Origin: an uncultured Cohaesibacter sp.
GTDB lineage: Bacteria > Pseudomonadota > Alphaproteobacteria > Rhizobiales > Cohaesibacteraceae
Direction of reading: 5' to 3'
NCBI RefSeq assembly: GCF_963676275.1
Contig: NZ_OY781091.1
Coordinates: forward strand, 1,094,775 to 1,158,774
DNA: 64,000 bases
Part shown: one piece after another, positions 1-9,041 of the stretch
Numbering within the stretch: position 1 is the stretch's first letter
Layout: each line of letters starts with the position of its first letter
The notes under the pieces: model-generated
Told to the model about the DNA's origin: nothing
The model's input: the letters and a program-made list of their open reading frames with translations, nothing else
Database searches by the model: none
Made by a program: the position numbers and the translations under genes

Positions 1-201
1 TTGTCTGATCTTCTCGCCGCCGGGGACTTCGCCCACGCCGGTCCTTCCGGTTTCATCTTCCAGCAAAACAACATTGCGCGTGAAATAGGGGGCGTGTGCT
101 CCGCTCAAATTCAGCAACATGCTGTCCTGACCGGCAACGGGCACTACGCGCATGGATGTGACCTTCGGGGATCCTGTCCCGAATGCATCTGGCGCTACCA
201 T
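1..201 (-). CDS. gudD: Glucarate dehydratase, N-terminal part (cut by window edge)
   Basis: Reverse-strand ATG at 199-201 opens a frame that stays open to base 1 (67 codons). The visible protein contains [20 protein letters not shown] and then [12 protein letters not shown], which match the start of enterobacterial D-glucarate dehydratase (enolase superfamily) nearly residue for residue. The enzyme dehydrates D-glucarate to 5-keto-4-deoxyglucarate in the cytoplasm. A strong GGAGG lies 9 nt before the ATG. The catalytic barrel domain lies outside the window. It is divergent from the tctCBA-garD operon, with which it shares a control region containing LacI-type operators. Family assignment is firm from the N-terminal motif; the exact substrate (glucarate versus idarate) is inferred. 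Confidence 0.9.
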   Translation of the reverse strand, partial: MVAPDAFGTGSPKVTSMRVVPVAGQDSMLLNLSGAHAPYFTRNVVLLEDETGRTGVGEVPGGEKIRQ

Positions 202-284
202 CTTGATTTTCCTCCGAATTGTCGTCTCTTCTGGCTGTTTCCCCGCCAACAGGAGACCTGCTTCCTATTTCGACAAACAATTAG

Positions 285-298
285 TGAAAGCGCAACCA
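285..298. promoter_or_regulatory. Candidate LacI-family operator, gudD side
   Basis: TGAAAGCGCAACCA fits the LacI-family operator pattern TGNNANCGNTNNCA at seven of eight fixed positions. It lies about 85 bp upstream of the gudD start, in the same gap as a perfect match at 440-453. The likely ligand is the LacI-type protein encoded at 5460-6509 (inference). Confidence 0.45.
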
Positions 299-405
299 TT
301 ATTTTCTGATGCAAATGATTTTGTGGAAATAACCTCGAATATTAGACTAAATACCTAGGATTTCGGCCATATATATAGAATGTCTGCATGAGTTGAACGG
401 GGTGC

Positions 406-455
406 TTGACAGCATAATGTCTGTGAACTTACTATAAAATGACAGCGTTTTCATT
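406..455 (+). promoter_or_regulatory. Sigma70-type promoter with overlapping LacI-family operator for tctCBA-garD
   Basis: TTGACA (406-411), an 18-bp spacer and TACTAT (430-435) form a good vegetative promoter reading toward tctC. Immediately downstream, TGACAGCGTTTTCA (440-453) matches TGNNANCGNTNNCA at all eight fixed positions, and the symmetry extends to AAT/ATT on the flanks. An operator over the expected start of transcription is a classic repressor position. The leader to the tctC ATG is about 205 nt. Confidence 0.6.
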
Positions 456-650
456 CGGAGGAAATTTGAAGGCGCTGGTCGGTCTGGTTTGCTGCTTGCC
501 AAAGGCAGGCATCTGGCAGGCTGACAATAAAAGGAGGAAAGGCGGTCGCTGAGCGACGCCGAAATCTGAATGCGTGGGATTTGCCGCCGGATGGCAGCAG
601 GGAAGCTGATCGCGGCAATGATCTCTGGCGTTCCATTAGGGAGAGAAAAG

Positions 651-1694
651 ATGAAGTTTCTGAAAAGCGGGCTTGCGGTTGCTATGGCTGCCTTCATGGG
701 CCTGGCGGCATCGCAAACGATGGCGGCAGATGTCGAGATCGCCAAGAATTTGCGTATCGTGATCGGCTCGAAATCGACCGGTGGTGACACCTATCAGAAC
801 TCCGCCATCGTGGCACAGGCTCTGGCTGAAAAGCTTGGCAATAATGTCAAGGTCGATGCTGTCGGCTCCAGCGCCGCCTTCAAGGCTCTGGCCCGTATTT
901 CCAATGGCAGCACGATCATGATCTTCCATGATCAGTCCTATCTGGGCTATCTGTATGGCGTGAAGGGCTATTTCGATATCTTTGAAGATTTCACCGTAGG
1001 GCCGACCGTCGCGATTAATCCGGGTAACGCCTATCTGGTGCCGAAAAAGTCACCCTATCAGAGCATTGAAGACATCATTCAGGCTTGCGCCAAGGATACC
1101 AAGATCCGCGTGGCCATTCAGCCCGGCGGCGTCTCCGAAATTGGCTATTCTGCTTTGAAAAACGCCATCAAATTGCGCTATCCGGGCAAGGAAGGCAATC
1201 TGGTTGCGGTCAATACCGGTTCCCAGTCCGACAAGAACCAGCTGCTGTTTGATGGACAGGCTGATCTGATTCAGGGCTCTGTACAGGCCAACGAGCAATA
1301 TACCCAGCTGCCAGCCGAAGACCAGAAAGCCATGCGCTTTGTCTGGCTGACCGCCCGCGAAGAAACCATCAAGCAGACCAAGCCCGAAGGCATGGGCAAC
1401 ACCACTCAGGCACATCTGCTTGATTACGTCTCGCCGAAGGTTTCTGTTACGCTTGATGGCAATCAGGATTTCACCTTCGATAAGGAATTCTTCTTCCTCT
1501 ACAACAAGAAGATGGATCCTGCCATCGTCGATATTCTCGACAAGGCTCTGGGCGAAATCTACGCTGAAGGCAAAATCCAGGAAACCCAGAAGAATTCTTT
1601 CTTCATTCCAAACTTCAAGCCATCTGCTGAAGCTGCAGCCTATCTGAAAGACAAGATGGAAAAATATGCAGTGATCATCGAAAGCATCAAATAG
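651..1694 (+). CDS. tctC: TctC-type tripartite transporter substrate-binding protein
   Basis: This 347-residue protein begins with a Sec signal peptide: a short basic start, a hydrophobic run, and ASQTMAAD with cleavage near residue 25. The mature part has the layout of the TctC/Bug periplasmic binding family, including a GSKSTGGDTYQN ligand-loop region and a central IRVAIQPGGVSEIGY segment. It should capture a carboxylate in the periplasm and pass it to TctBA. I chose the ATG at 651, after GGGAGAGAAAAG, over an in-frame ATG 81 nt upstream because only this start gives a clean signal peptide. Lying between gudD and garD, its likely ligand is glucarate or galactarate (inference). Confidence 0.88.
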   Translation: MKFLKSGLAVAMAAFMGLAASQTMAADVEIAKNLRIVIGSKSTGGDTYQNSAIVAQALAEKLGNNVKVDAVGSSAAFKALARISNGSTIMIFHDQSYLGYLYGVKGYFDIFEDFTVGPTVAINPGNAYLVPKKSPYQSIEDIIQACAKDTKIRVAIQPGGVSEIGYSALKNAIKLRYPGKEGNLVAVNTGSQSDKNQLLFDGQADLIQGSVQANEQYTQLPAEDQKAMRFVWLTAREETIKQTKPEGMGNTTQAHLLDYVSPKVSVTLDGNQDFTFDKEFFFLYNKKMDPAIVDILDKALGEIYAEGKIQETQKNSFFIPNFKPSAEAAAYLKDKMEKYAVIIESIK

Positions 1695-1709
1695 ACCCGA
1701 AGCTCATGT

Positions 1710-1747
1710 CAGACCCGGTATATCCGCCCAACGGGAAACCGGGTCTG
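1710..1747 (+). terminator. Intercistronic stem-loop between tctC and tctB
   Basis: CAGACCCGGT (1710-1719) pairs perfectly with ACCGGGTCTG (1738-1747) across an 18-nt loop, followed by TCTTTGCG. It lacks a long U-run, so it is more likely an attenuator or a 3' stabiliser than a full terminator. Such an element would make the binding protein more abundant than the membrane subunits. Confidence 0.5.
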
Positions 1748-1829
1748 TCTTTGCGCCCAATCGGCATTCTGAGGGCAATCTTCCGGTTGCCTGCAGGATG
1801 TCTGCAGCAGGCTCTCTGGAGAAACCGCA

Positions 1830-2318
1830 ATGGCAGATGGTAGTTCTCTGTTCAAGGTGTCGATCGACTTCAGTCAGTCGCACCTGTTCTTTCCCAATAT
1901 CATTCACTGGATCCTTCTGATCCTAGCCCTGTTGATCGCCCTGACCGAAGGCCCGAGATATCTGCGCAAGAGACGTGCACTGGCGCTTGAGGGCAATGGC
2001 AGCGACAAGGCGGCAGCCAGCAAAGTGGCCGGAAAGGTGGCCAGCAAGGTAGCCAGCAAGGTAGATTGGCTGCGCCTCATCGGCATGCTGGTTCTGACGA
2101 TCCTCTATTTCTTCGCAATGGAGCCGGTTGGCGAAATCTTCCCCAATACGGGCCTTGGATTTCTGCTCACCTCCATTCCATTCATGTTCCTGCTCTCCAT
2201 TCTCTTTGTGCATGAGCCGGGACGTCGTGAATTTGTGACCATAGCGCTCAGTTCGATTATTTCGCCGACCATCGCCTGGTATGTGCTGGCGCATATATTC
2301 CAGATCACTCTGCCCTGA
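1830..2318 (+). CDS. tctB: TctB-type small membrane subunit of tripartite transporter
   Basis: The protein has 162 residues and about four hydrophobic segments (near residues 23-40, 86-104, 108-128 and 138-160), the usual size and topology of TctB/DUF1468. GGAGAAACCGCA precedes the ATG. Between the first and second helices is a repetitive linker in which the unit (A/V)SKVAGKVASKV recurs; the DNA there is a short tandem duplication. The protein should form the inner-membrane complex with the large TctA subunit encoded 20 bp downstream. Function follows from family and operon position rather than from a catalytic motif. Confidence 0.85.
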   Translation: MADGSSLFKVSIDFSQSHLFFPNIIHWILLILALLIALTEGPRYLRKRRALALEGNGSDKAAASKVAGKVASKVASKVDWLRLIGMLVLTILYFFAMEPVGEIFPNTGLGFLLTSIPFMFLLSILFVHEPGRREFVTIALSSIISPTIAWYVLAHIFQITLP

Positions 2319-2338
2319 CCCGAACAATAGGCTGACTC

Positions 2339-3844
2339 ATGGAATTTCTAAATTATCTAACGCCCATGTTTTTCGCTCTGGTTGGTTTCGGCGTGATCGT
2401 TGGAATCATCTTTGGCGCCATTCCCGGCATGACCGCGACCATGGCTGTGGCGGTCTGCCTGCCCATGACCTATGCGCTCGATCTGACCAACGGGCTGGCC
2501 CTGTTGCTCGGGCTTTATGTCGGTGGCATCTCAGGCGGGCTCGTGCCTGCCATTCTGCTCAATATCCCAGGGACGCCCTCTTCGATCACCACCACCTTTG
2601 ATGGCTACCCCATGACGCAGAAAGGCGAGGGGGAGCGGGCGCTCAAGACCGGGATCACGGCATCCCTGTTCGGTGGTATTTTCAGCGCGGTGGTGCTGTT
2701 CCTGTTTGCGCCGAGCCTTGCTGATTTTGCGATCAAATTCTCCTATGTCGAGAAATTTCTGATCATTCTGTTCGCGCTGACGGTGATAGCCTCCTTGTCG
2801 CGCAATCTGCTGCTGGGCATCTTCAGTGGCGTGCTTGGCGTCTGGTTCAGTCTGATCGGTTCCTATGATATTTCCTCGGGCGGCAATGGTGAATATCGCC
2901 TGATGACCGATGCCATGGAGCCCTTCCTTGAAAGCGGCTTTTCGCTGCTGCCTGTGCTGATCGGTCTCTTTGGCCTTGGCACCATCATGCAAGAGGCCGA
3001 AAAGGGCATTCGCGAGGAAGTGGGCAAGGGCAAGAAACTCGAGCTGAATGGCGGCAAGCGCTTCAGTCTCTCGGTTTTCAAGGGCCAGATTGTCAATCTG
3101 ATCCGTTCGAGCAGTCTGGGCACATTTGTCGGCTTGCTGCCCGGTGTCGGTGGCAGTGCCGCCTCGGTGCTCTCCTATACCCAGCAGAAGAATTTCTCCA
3201 AGCACCCCGAACAGCTCGGCAAGGGGGCGCCAGAAGGTGTGATCGCCTCGGAAGCGGCCAATAACGGCTTGACCGGTGGTGCGCTCATCCCGCTGCTCTC
3301 TCTCGGTATTCCCGGAGATTCCACCACTGCGGTACTGATCGGGGCCTTCACCCTGCAGGGCATCCAGCTTGGGCCTCTCTTCATCGGCAACAATCTGGAT
3401 ACCTGGAACACCATGATGGTGGCGCTGCTATTTGCCAATCTGGTGATGTTTCTGGTGATGTTCTTTGCCATCCGCTATATCGTCAAGGTCATCACCATTC
3501 CGAAATATCTGCTCTATCCGGGCATCATCATGATGTGCGTGGTGGGGGCCTATGCCATCAATTTCGGCATCATGTTCGATGTCTGGACCCTGCTCTTCTT
3601 CGGCCTGTTCGGCTATCTGGGCCAGAAGGTCGGACTGGAGGTGGCGCCCTTCATCATCGGTTTCATTCTGGGTAAGCAGGCCGAGGTCTATTTCGTCAAG
3701 AGCCTTGAGTCCTTTGGTTCGCTGACAATCTTCTTCACCAAGAGTCCGATTGCCATGGTGCTTTGGGTGTTGATCCTGATCTCGGTTGCCTTCTCGATCT
3801 ATGGCATGATCAAGCAGAAGTATAACAACAACAAACAAGCGTGA
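2339..3844 (+). CDS. tctA: TctA-type large permease subunit of tripartite transporter
   Basis: This 501-residue polytopic protein is typical of TctA. The family signatures are readable: [20 protein letters not shown] near residues 25-44, [41 protein letters not shown] and [19 protein letters not shown]. The two glycine/proline-rich repeats are the transport-path motifs of the family. It forms the cation-coupled channel for the ligand delivered by TctC. The start is preceded by AGGCTGACTC. The gene overlaps nothing and is followed after 7 bp by garD, so uptake and first metabolic step are co-transcribed. Confidence 0.93.
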   Translation: MEFLNYLTPMFFALVGFGVIVGIIFGAIPGMTATMAVAVCLPMTYALDLTNGLALLLGLYVGGISGGLVPAILLNIPGTPSSITTTFDGYPMTQKGEGERALKTGITASLFGGIFSAVVLFLFAPSLADFAIKFSYVEKFLIILFALTVIASLSRNLLLGIFSGVLGVWFSLIGSYDISSGGNGEYRLMTDAMEPFLESGFSLLPVLIGLFGLGTIMQEAEKGIREEVGKGKKLELNGGKRFSLSVFKGQIVNLIRSSSLGTFVGLLPGVGGSAASVLSYTQQKNFSKHPEQLGKGAPEGVIASEAANNGLTGGALIPLLSLGIPGDSTTAVLIGAFTLQGIQLGPLFIGNNLDTWNTMMVALLFANLVMFLVMFFAIRYIVKVITIPKYLLYPGIIMMCVVGAYAINFGIMFDVWTLLFFGLFGYLGQKVGLEVAPFIIGFILGKQAEVYFVKSLESFGSLTIFFTKSPIAMVLWVLILISVAFSIYGMIKQKYNNNKQA

Positions 3845-3851
3845 GGCTTCA

Positions 3852-5378
3852 ATGTCCAACTCTGTTCCGAGCCTTAAGGTTCATCCTGATGACAATGTTT
3901 CCATCATTTTGACGGCTGGTGGTCTTGCGGCCGGAGCGGAGCTGGATACGGGAGCCATTTTGCGCGATGACGTGCCTTTCGGCCATAAGGTCGCTCTAGC
4001 CGATATTCCGGCCGGTGGCGCAGTGATCCGCTATGGGGTCAATATCGGCTTTGCCAAAGAGCCGTTGCAAAAGGGCGCATGGGTCAACGAACATATGATT
4101 GAGTTGCCCGAGGCGCCGCATCTTGAAACGCTCAAAGCCCCGGCGCAGATGCCCGATCCCTTGCCGCCTCTGGAAGGTTACACATTCGAGGGCTATCGCA
4201 ACCCCGATGGCAGCGTCGGAACGCGCAACATATTGGCCATCTCCATCAGCGTGCAATGCGTTGCCGGCGTGGTCGAGCATGCCGTCAGGCGCATTCGCGA
4301 GGAACTGCTGCCTCTCTATCCCAATGTGGATGACGTCGTCGCGCTCAGTCATTCCTATGGCTGCGGCGTCGCGATCGATGCGACCGACGCCTATATTCCC
4401 ATTCGCACCATCAGGAATATCGCGCTCAATCCCAATTTTGGCGGCGAGGTCATGGTTGTTGGGCTGGGCTGCGAAAAGCTCCGGCCCGAAATGATCATGG
4501 TGGAAGGAGATGACGCTGCCACCAAAATGTATTTGCAGGATGAATCCCTGACTGGTTTCTCGGCCATGGTGGATGACATCCTGATGCAGGCGCGCCTGCA
4601 TCTTGAGCGGCTGAACAAGCGTCAGCGCGAAAGCTGTCCGGTCTCCGAACTGGTTGTCGGCATGCAGTGCGGGGGCAGTGATGCCTTCTCGGGTATTACA
4701 GCCAACCCGATGCTTGGAGCGGCAACTGATCTCATTGTCAGGGCAGGGGGGAGCGTGATGTTCTCCGAGGTGACCGAGGTTCGGGACTCGGTGCATCTGT
4801 TGCCACCGCGGGCCGCCTCGCCAGATGTGGTGGAAGGGCTGGTGCGCGAAATGGCTTGGTATGATGCCTATCTGGCCAAGGGCGGTGCGGACCGCTCGGC
4901 CAACACCACGCCGGGCAACAAGGCCGGGGGGCTCTCCGGTATTGTCGAGAAGTCACTGGGCTCGGTGGCCAAATCCGGCTCCAGTCCGATTGTCGATGTG
5001 ATCGGGCCGGGAGAAAGGCTGAGGCGCAAGGGGCTGACCTTTGCTGCGACCCCGGCGGGAGATTTTGTGTGTGGAACTCTGCAGTTGGCGGCCGGAATGA
5101 ACCTTCATATATTTACGACGGGACGAGGAACCCCCTATAATCTGCCGACTACGCCGACCATCAAGGTGGCAACCAACAGTGCGCTGGCTTCGCGCTGGTT
5201 TGACCTGATGGATGTGGATGCTGGCCGGATTGCCTCCGGTGAGATATCTGTCGAGGAAGGCGGCTGGGAGCTGTTCAGGCTCATTCTTGATATTGCCAGC
5301 GGGCGCTGCCAGACGGCGGCCGACAAGCTGGGCATTCGCAATGATCTGGTCCTGTTCAACCCGGCGCCAATTACATAA
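3852..5378 (+). CDS. garD: Galactarate dehydratase (UxaA/GarD family)
   Basis: The 508-residue product has the two-part structure of the altronate/galactarate dehydratase family: a SAF-like N-terminal domain (about residues 1-95) and a large C-terminal domain starting at [13 protein letters not shown]. Further family signatures are [33 protein letters not shown] and [11 protein letters not shown]. Length is close to E. coli GarD (about 523). It converts galactarate to 5-keto-4-deoxyglucarate, the same intermediate GudD makes, and is iron-dependent in known homologues. GAGG sits 5 nt before the ATG. UxaA (altronate) is the alternative, but GudD, GarL and GarR in the window favour galactarate. 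Confidence 0.88.
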   Translation: MSNSVPSLKVHPDDNVSIILTAGGLAAGAELDTGAILRDDVPFGHKVALADIPAGGAVIRYGVNIGFAKEPLQKGAWVNEHMIELPEAPHLETLKAPAQMPDPLPPLEGYTFEGYRNPDGSVGTRNILAISISVQCVAGVVEHAVRRIREELLPLYPNVDDVVALSHSYGCGVAIDATDAYIPIRTIRNIALNPNFGGEVMVVGLGCEKLRPEMIMVEGDDAATKMYLQDESLTGFSAMVDDILMQARLHLERLNKRQRESCPVSELVVGMQCGGSDAFSGITANPMLGAATDLIVRAGGSVMFSEVTEVRDSVHLLPPRAASPDVVEGLVREMAWYDAYLAKGGADRSANTTPGNKAGGLSGIVEKSLGSVAKSGSSPIVDVIGPGERLRRKGLTFAATPAGDFVCGTLQLAAGMNLHIFTTGRGTPYNLPTTPTIKVATNSALASRWFDLMDVDAGRIASGEISVEEGGWELFRLILDIASGRCQTAADKLGIRNDLVLFNPAPIT

Positions 5379-5459
5379 AAGAGCGCGGTTCCTTTCTTCT
5401 ATGGCTTGCCGAGGGCTTCGCCTGAAAAGGGGCTGCTATGAAGGGTAAGGACACGACAC

Positions 5460-6509
5460 GTGGCAGATTCATCTGACGAGCAGCTGTTAACCGGTGAGCC
5501 AAGAAGAGCGCGGCAGGGTAGCCAGCGGGTGACGCTGGAAAGCGTTGCAAAGCTCGCCGGGGTCGCCCCCACCACAGTGTCCCGAGCGCTCAATTATCCG
5601 GACAAAGTGGCCAAGAAAACGCTCGACCGGATCAATGCCGTGATCGAGCAGACCGGCTATGTGCCCAACATGCTGGCTGGTGGCCTTGCCTCCAACAAGA
5701 GCAAGCTGGTTGCCGTCATCGTGCCCAGTCTGGTCAATATCGTTTATGCCGAAACCGTGCAGCATTTCGCCAAGCCAATGAAGGAGGCCGGCTATCAGGT
5801 CTTGCAGGGTGAAGTGGGTTATTCCCTTGAGGAAGAAGAGCAACTGGTAACCGCCATTCTCAGTCGCCGACCGGATGGCATCTTCCTGACCGGCATTCAG
5901 CATTCGCCCAATTGCCGCCGCCAGTTGCTGGCGGCCAATATTCCCATTGTCGAGACATGGGACATAACGCCGACACCGCTCGATATCGTTGTGGGCTTCT
6001 CCCAGCAGAGCGTGGGCAAGCGCACGGCGAATTATTTCTATGACAAGGGCTATCGCAAATTCGCCATTGTCTCGGCGGAAGACCAGCGCGCCCAAATCCG
6101 CAACGCGAGCTTTTTAAAAACTCTCGCAGACAAGGGGATCGAGCAGGTGCCGACCAGCATCGTGCCGGGCATATCCAATCTGCAACTGGGGCGTCAGGGC
6201 GTGGCCAAGCTGCTTGATGAGGGGCTGCATGGGGCGCTGATATTCTGCAGTTCCGACACGCTGGCCCATGGTGTTCTGACGGAAGTTCAGTCGCGCGGGC
6301 TGTCGGTTCCCGATGATATCGCCATCGTCGGCTTCGGTGATCAGAATTTTGCCGCTCACACCTATCCGGCGCTGTCCACCGTGCGGATTGACCGGGCGAC
6401 CATGGGGCGCGAGGCCGCCAGCGCCCTTTTGGCGCGACTGGCTGAGCGGGGCGTTGAGCAGCCTGTTCTGGATGTCGGCTTTGATATTATCGAGCGCGAT
6501 ACGGCCTGA
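5460..6509 (+). CDS. LacI-family transcriptional regulator (GntR-like subgroup)
   Basis: The 349-residue protein has an N-terminal LacI helix-turn-helix (VTLESVAKLAGVAPTTVSRA, about residues 24-43) and a periplasmic-binding-protein-like sensor domain from about residue 80. It starts at GTG 5460; no ATG start is available before the HTH, and GGTAAGGA lies about 8 nt upstream. A roughly 20-residue tail precedes the HTH, as in gluconate regulators. It closes the tctCBA-garD unit, 81 bp after garD. Two LacI-type operators at 285-298 and 440-453 make it the likely repressor of gudD and tctCBA-garD, released by an aldaric acid or a breakdown product (inference). Confidence 0.88.
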   Translation: MADSSDEQLLTGEPRRARQGSQRVTLESVAKLAGVAPTTVSRALNYPDKVAKKTLDRINAVIEQTGYVPNMLAGGLASNKSKLVAVIVPSLVNIVYAETVQHFAKPMKEAGYQVLQGEVGYSLEEEEQLVTAILSRRPDGIFLTGIQHSPNCRRQLLAANIPIVETWDITPTPLDIVVGFSQQSVGKRTANYFYDKGYRKFAIVSAEDQRAQIRNASFLKTLADKGIEQVPTSIVPGISNLQLGRQGVAKLLDEGLHGALIFCSSDTLAHGVLTEVQSRGLSVPDDIAIVGFGDQNFAAHTYPALSTVRIDRATMGREAASALLARLAERGVEQPVLDVGFDIIERDTA

Positions 6510-6721
6510 GGCTTGAGATCTCATCTCCATTAAGTGGCTGAGTTAGTTGAAAGTCTGGCGCTAAACTTACGTCAAACTTGGTGTTTCCATGCAGATAAGC
6601 TGCTGGAGAATATTCCGCTATGCATTTAGGGAATGGCTGCTTTGGCTGTTAAGGCCTTTTCATGACAATATGGGTAAGAGTAGGTTGCGACTAAAGTATA
6701 ACAATAAGTCGGAGCCAAGCC

Positions 6722-6868
6722 ATGTTCAGCGAGCTTATCCAATCCACCCGCCATCTTTTCGCCTGCCTGCCAGCGGCCTCGCGCATTGCCAATGCCATCG
6801 AATATGGTCGGGAGCCGACGCAGGCCGATCTGAAAAAGCTTGATCTGGACGATATATTCAATCTCTAG
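6722..6868 (+). CDS. Small hypothetical protein, 48 residues
   Basis: ATG 6722 is preceded by GGAG with a 7-nt spacer and the frame runs 48 codons to TAG. The protein starts MFSELIQSTRHLF, continues AASRIANAIEYGREPTQADL and ends DDIFNL. This layout, an amphipathic start and then R-x-P-x-x-x-D-L-x-x-L, resembles a group of roughly 50-residue hypothetical proteins common in Hyphomicrobiales, but I cannot name a function. It is convergent with the GntR-type gene, whose stop is 27 bp away, and has its own 212-bp upstream gap. The ribosome-binding site and protein-like composition support a real gene. Confidence 0.55.
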   Translation: MFSELIQSTRHLFACLPAASRIANAIEYGREPTQADLKKLDLDDIFNL

Positions 6869-6894
6869 GCTTAGTGGGCTGACCTATGCCCCTT

Positions 6895-7641
6895 TCAGCG
6901 CAAGGTCGTTTTGGCCTTGATCATGCTGTGATAGCGATCCCTGCTTTGGGAAAGATGCGCGCGCATGGCGTTGCGAGCCTCATCAGGGCATTTGCGCGAT
7001 ATCGCGTCAAGAATGATGCGATGTTCATCCTGTAGCTGGGCCAGATATGCCTTGTGATCGTCGCGCGAGGTTGGCAAGGGGCGCAATTTGTTGCGCGGTA
7101 TCATGGCGTTGCCCAACTGGCTCAAAAAATCGACGAAACGGCGATTATTCGTTGCTTCGGCAATCGCAATGTGAAAGCGGGAATCTTCCGCTTCGCCTGT
7201 GCCGCCTTCCTGCATCGTTTGTTCGATTGCCTCAAAGGCCTCGTAGATGCGCGATTCCTGTGCCATGGAATGGCGCTCGGCGGCAAGACCGGCCGCTTCC
7301 ACTTCCACCGCAAGTCGTAATTCCAGTATCTCCACGATGGAAGAAATCTGCGACAGATCGCCAAAAAACAGTCCGCGATTGTCCATGACGCTGGGTTCGG
7401 CAACAAATATGCCTGCACCCTGTCTTGTGTTGATGATGCCGCTGGTGCGCAGCGAGGCAATCGCCTCACGCACGACAGAGAGACTGACGCCAAGCCGTTG
7501 GCTCAGTTCCTGAACGGTTGGCAGTCGATCTCCGGGCTGAAGGTCGCGCTCCGCTATGGTCTGTTCGATCTGTCTTGCCGTTCGCTCGCTGAGCGATCCG
7601 CTTGCGGGTGCTGCGCTCTTTTCTTCCATCGACATTTTCAT
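6895..7641 (-). CDS. FadR/GntR-family transcriptional regulator (FCD domain)
   Basis: A winged-helix GntR domain occupies about residues 15-80 (PGDRLPTVQELSQRLGVSLS, then TRQGAGIFVAEP) and an all-helical FCD effector domain follows, with the metal-site residues of the family visible around DSRFHIAIAEATNN and HRIILDAI. I start at ATG 7641 because AGGAAAG lies 5-6 nt upstream; an in-frame ATG at 7668 is the alternative. It is divergent from garL-garR-garK. The 17-bp palindrome within its own promoter and the twin in the garL promoter make it the likely autoregulated repressor of the garLRK unit; the effector is probably an aldarate or its keto-deoxy product (inference). Confidence 0.87.
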   Translation of the reverse strand: MKMSMEEKSAAPASGSLSERTARQIEQTIAERDLQPGDRLPTVQELSQRLGVSLSVVREAIASLRTSGIINTRQGAGIFVAEPSVMDNRGLFFGDLSQISSIVEILELRLAVEVEAAGLAAERHSMAQESRIYEAFEAIEQTMQEGGTGEAEDSRFHIAIAEATNNRRFVDFLSQLGNAMIPRNKLRPLPTSRDDHKAYLAQLQDEHRIILDAISRKCPDEARNAMRAHLSQSRDRYHSMIKAKTTLR

Positions 7642-7753
7642 CCCGCTTTCCTGATGACAGGGCGTCATATTTCGTGCCTTGGCTCCATCCTGTCTCTTTA
7701 CACCGGGTTGTCTGATTCTGGGCAAGAGAAAGTTTCCGGCGCTTGGATAGGAT

Positions 7754-7783
7754 ATCGTAAATTAATCAGATTAATTATTTTAA
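7754..7783 (-). promoter_or_regulatory. Promoter of the GntR-type gene with 17-bp operator in its spacer
   Basis: AATTAATCAGATTAATT at 7760-7776 is a palindrome perfect about its central base. On the minus strand it is followed directly by TACGAT (7754-7759), a plausible -10, and preceded by an AT-rich TTAAAAT element that could serve as -35. The site therefore fills the promoter spacer, which suggests autorepression. Confidence 0.5.
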
Positions 7784-7914
7784 TAATATCTATTGTGTTC
7801 AATAGCCCATTTTGATTTTTATCGGATATCCACATTTTACGCGCAGATATCGCCATTTATTGCACTAATTTTGCAGCGCATCATCGATTCATGGGTGCGT
7901 ACTCAAGATATCTC

Positions 7915-7944
7915 TTGAAAATTAAACAGATTAATTAATATGAT
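7915..7944 (+). promoter_or_regulatory. garLRK promoter with 17-bp operator in its spacer
   Basis: TTGAAA (7915-7920), an 18-bp spacer and TATGAT (7939-7944) read toward garL. AATTAAACAGATTAATT at 7920-7936 differs from the 7760-7776 palindrome at one base and sits between the two promoter elements. The centres of the two copies are exactly 160 bp apart. A leader of about 240 nt follows before garL; I see no known riboswitch in it. Confidence 0.55.
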
Positions 7945-8188
7945 GAATATGAAAATTGAAGCAATGCGTTTGTGATCTGGGAGGAGACGGCGCGTCATAT
8001 TTGCGGCCTTTGCCAGCGGCACCAGCCAAAGGGCGACAAGGTAGCGACCACGTGCGTTGCTGCCACTTGTGCCATCAGGCAGGCTATACCCCTCTCTCCT
8101 CCATCCGATGCATGTCTCAAGGTCAAGAGATTACAGGTCTGTTCAGCCGACAGATGCGGTTTGAGCAGCGTAAATAGGAGGTCCTGCA

Positions 8189-8968
8189 ATGAGCAATCTG
8201 ATCAATCCACCAGAAAACCGCTTCATGGAAGCCATCCGGAAAGGCGAGACGCAATTTGGCTTGTGGCTTGCGCTGACCAGCAATATCGCAGCCGAAGCAA
8301 TTGGCGCTGTCGGGTTCGACTGGCTGGTTCTTGATGCCGAGCATGCCCCGAACGATCTGTCTACTCTCCTGCCTCAACTGCAGGCCCTCCGAGGCAGCAT
8401 GAGTGAGCCGGTCGTTCGGGCAACCTGGAATGATCCGGTACTGATCAAGCGCTATATGGATATCGGTTTCCGCACCATCCTTTTCCCCTATGTGCAGGAT
8501 GAAAAGGAAGCCGAAGCGGCAGTTGCTGCCATGCGCTATCCGCCTGAAGGGGTGCGCGGCGTGGCCACCATGCACCGCTCCTGCTCCTATGGCGCGGAAG
8601 CCGGCTACATCCAGTCTGCCAATGCCCGTGCCTGCGCTCTGGTTCAGGTGGAAACCGCAGGGGCTGCCGAACGTATCGAGCAGATTTGCGATGTGAAAAA
8701 TCTTGGCGGTGTCTTCATCGGACCGTCGGATCTGGCCGCCTCGATGAATCATCTCGGTGATCCCGGCCACAAGGAAGTGCAGGACATGATGCAGCATCTC
8801 TGCAAGGTCTGCAAATCCAAGGGCGTTCCGATCGGCACGCTGGCCCCTGTCTCCGCTGACGCCAAGCGCTATCTGGAATGGGGCTACAGCTTTGTTGCCC
8901 TTGGTGCGGAAGTGGCGCTCATGCGCAATGCGGCCATCTCGAAACTGGCAGAATTCAAACAGGCCTGA
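8189..8968 (+). CDS. garL: 2-dehydro-3-deoxyglucarate aldolase (HpcH/HpaI family)
   Basis: The 259-residue protein is a class II HpcH/HpaI aldolase. Visible signatures are GLWLALTSNIAAEAIGAVGF, the DWLVLDAEHAPND segment carrying the base and metal region, and VQVETAGAAERIEQI with the metal-binding Glu, followed by GVFIGPSDLAASM. It cleaves 5-keto-4-deoxyglucarate (and probably the 2-keto-3-deoxy isomer) to pyruvate and tartronate semialdehyde. AGGAGGTCCTGCA before the ATG is a textbook ribosome-binding site. The next gene reduces tartronate semialdehyde, which fixes the pathway. Homologues acting on 4-hydroxy-2-oxoheptanedioate are the main alternative but fit the neighbours less well. Confidence 0.9.
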   Translation: MSNLINPPENRFMEAIRKGETQFGLWLALTSNIAAEAIGAVGFDWLVLDAEHAPNDLSTLLPQLQALRGSMSEPVVRATWNDPVLIKRYMDIGFRTILFPYVQDEKEAEAAVAAMRYPPEGVRGVATMHRSCSYGAEAGYIQSANARACALVQVETAGAAERIEQICDVKNLGGVFIGPSDLAASMNHLGDPGHKEVQDMMQHLCKVCKSKGVPIGTLAPVSADAKRYLEWGYSFVALGAEVALMRNAAISKLAEFKQA

Positions 8969-9041
8969 GGCGCGTGCCTCGCTCAATAACCAACCCAATT
9001 GAACTGGCGCCTTGCGGCGCACCAGACAAGGAGCTTTTCTT

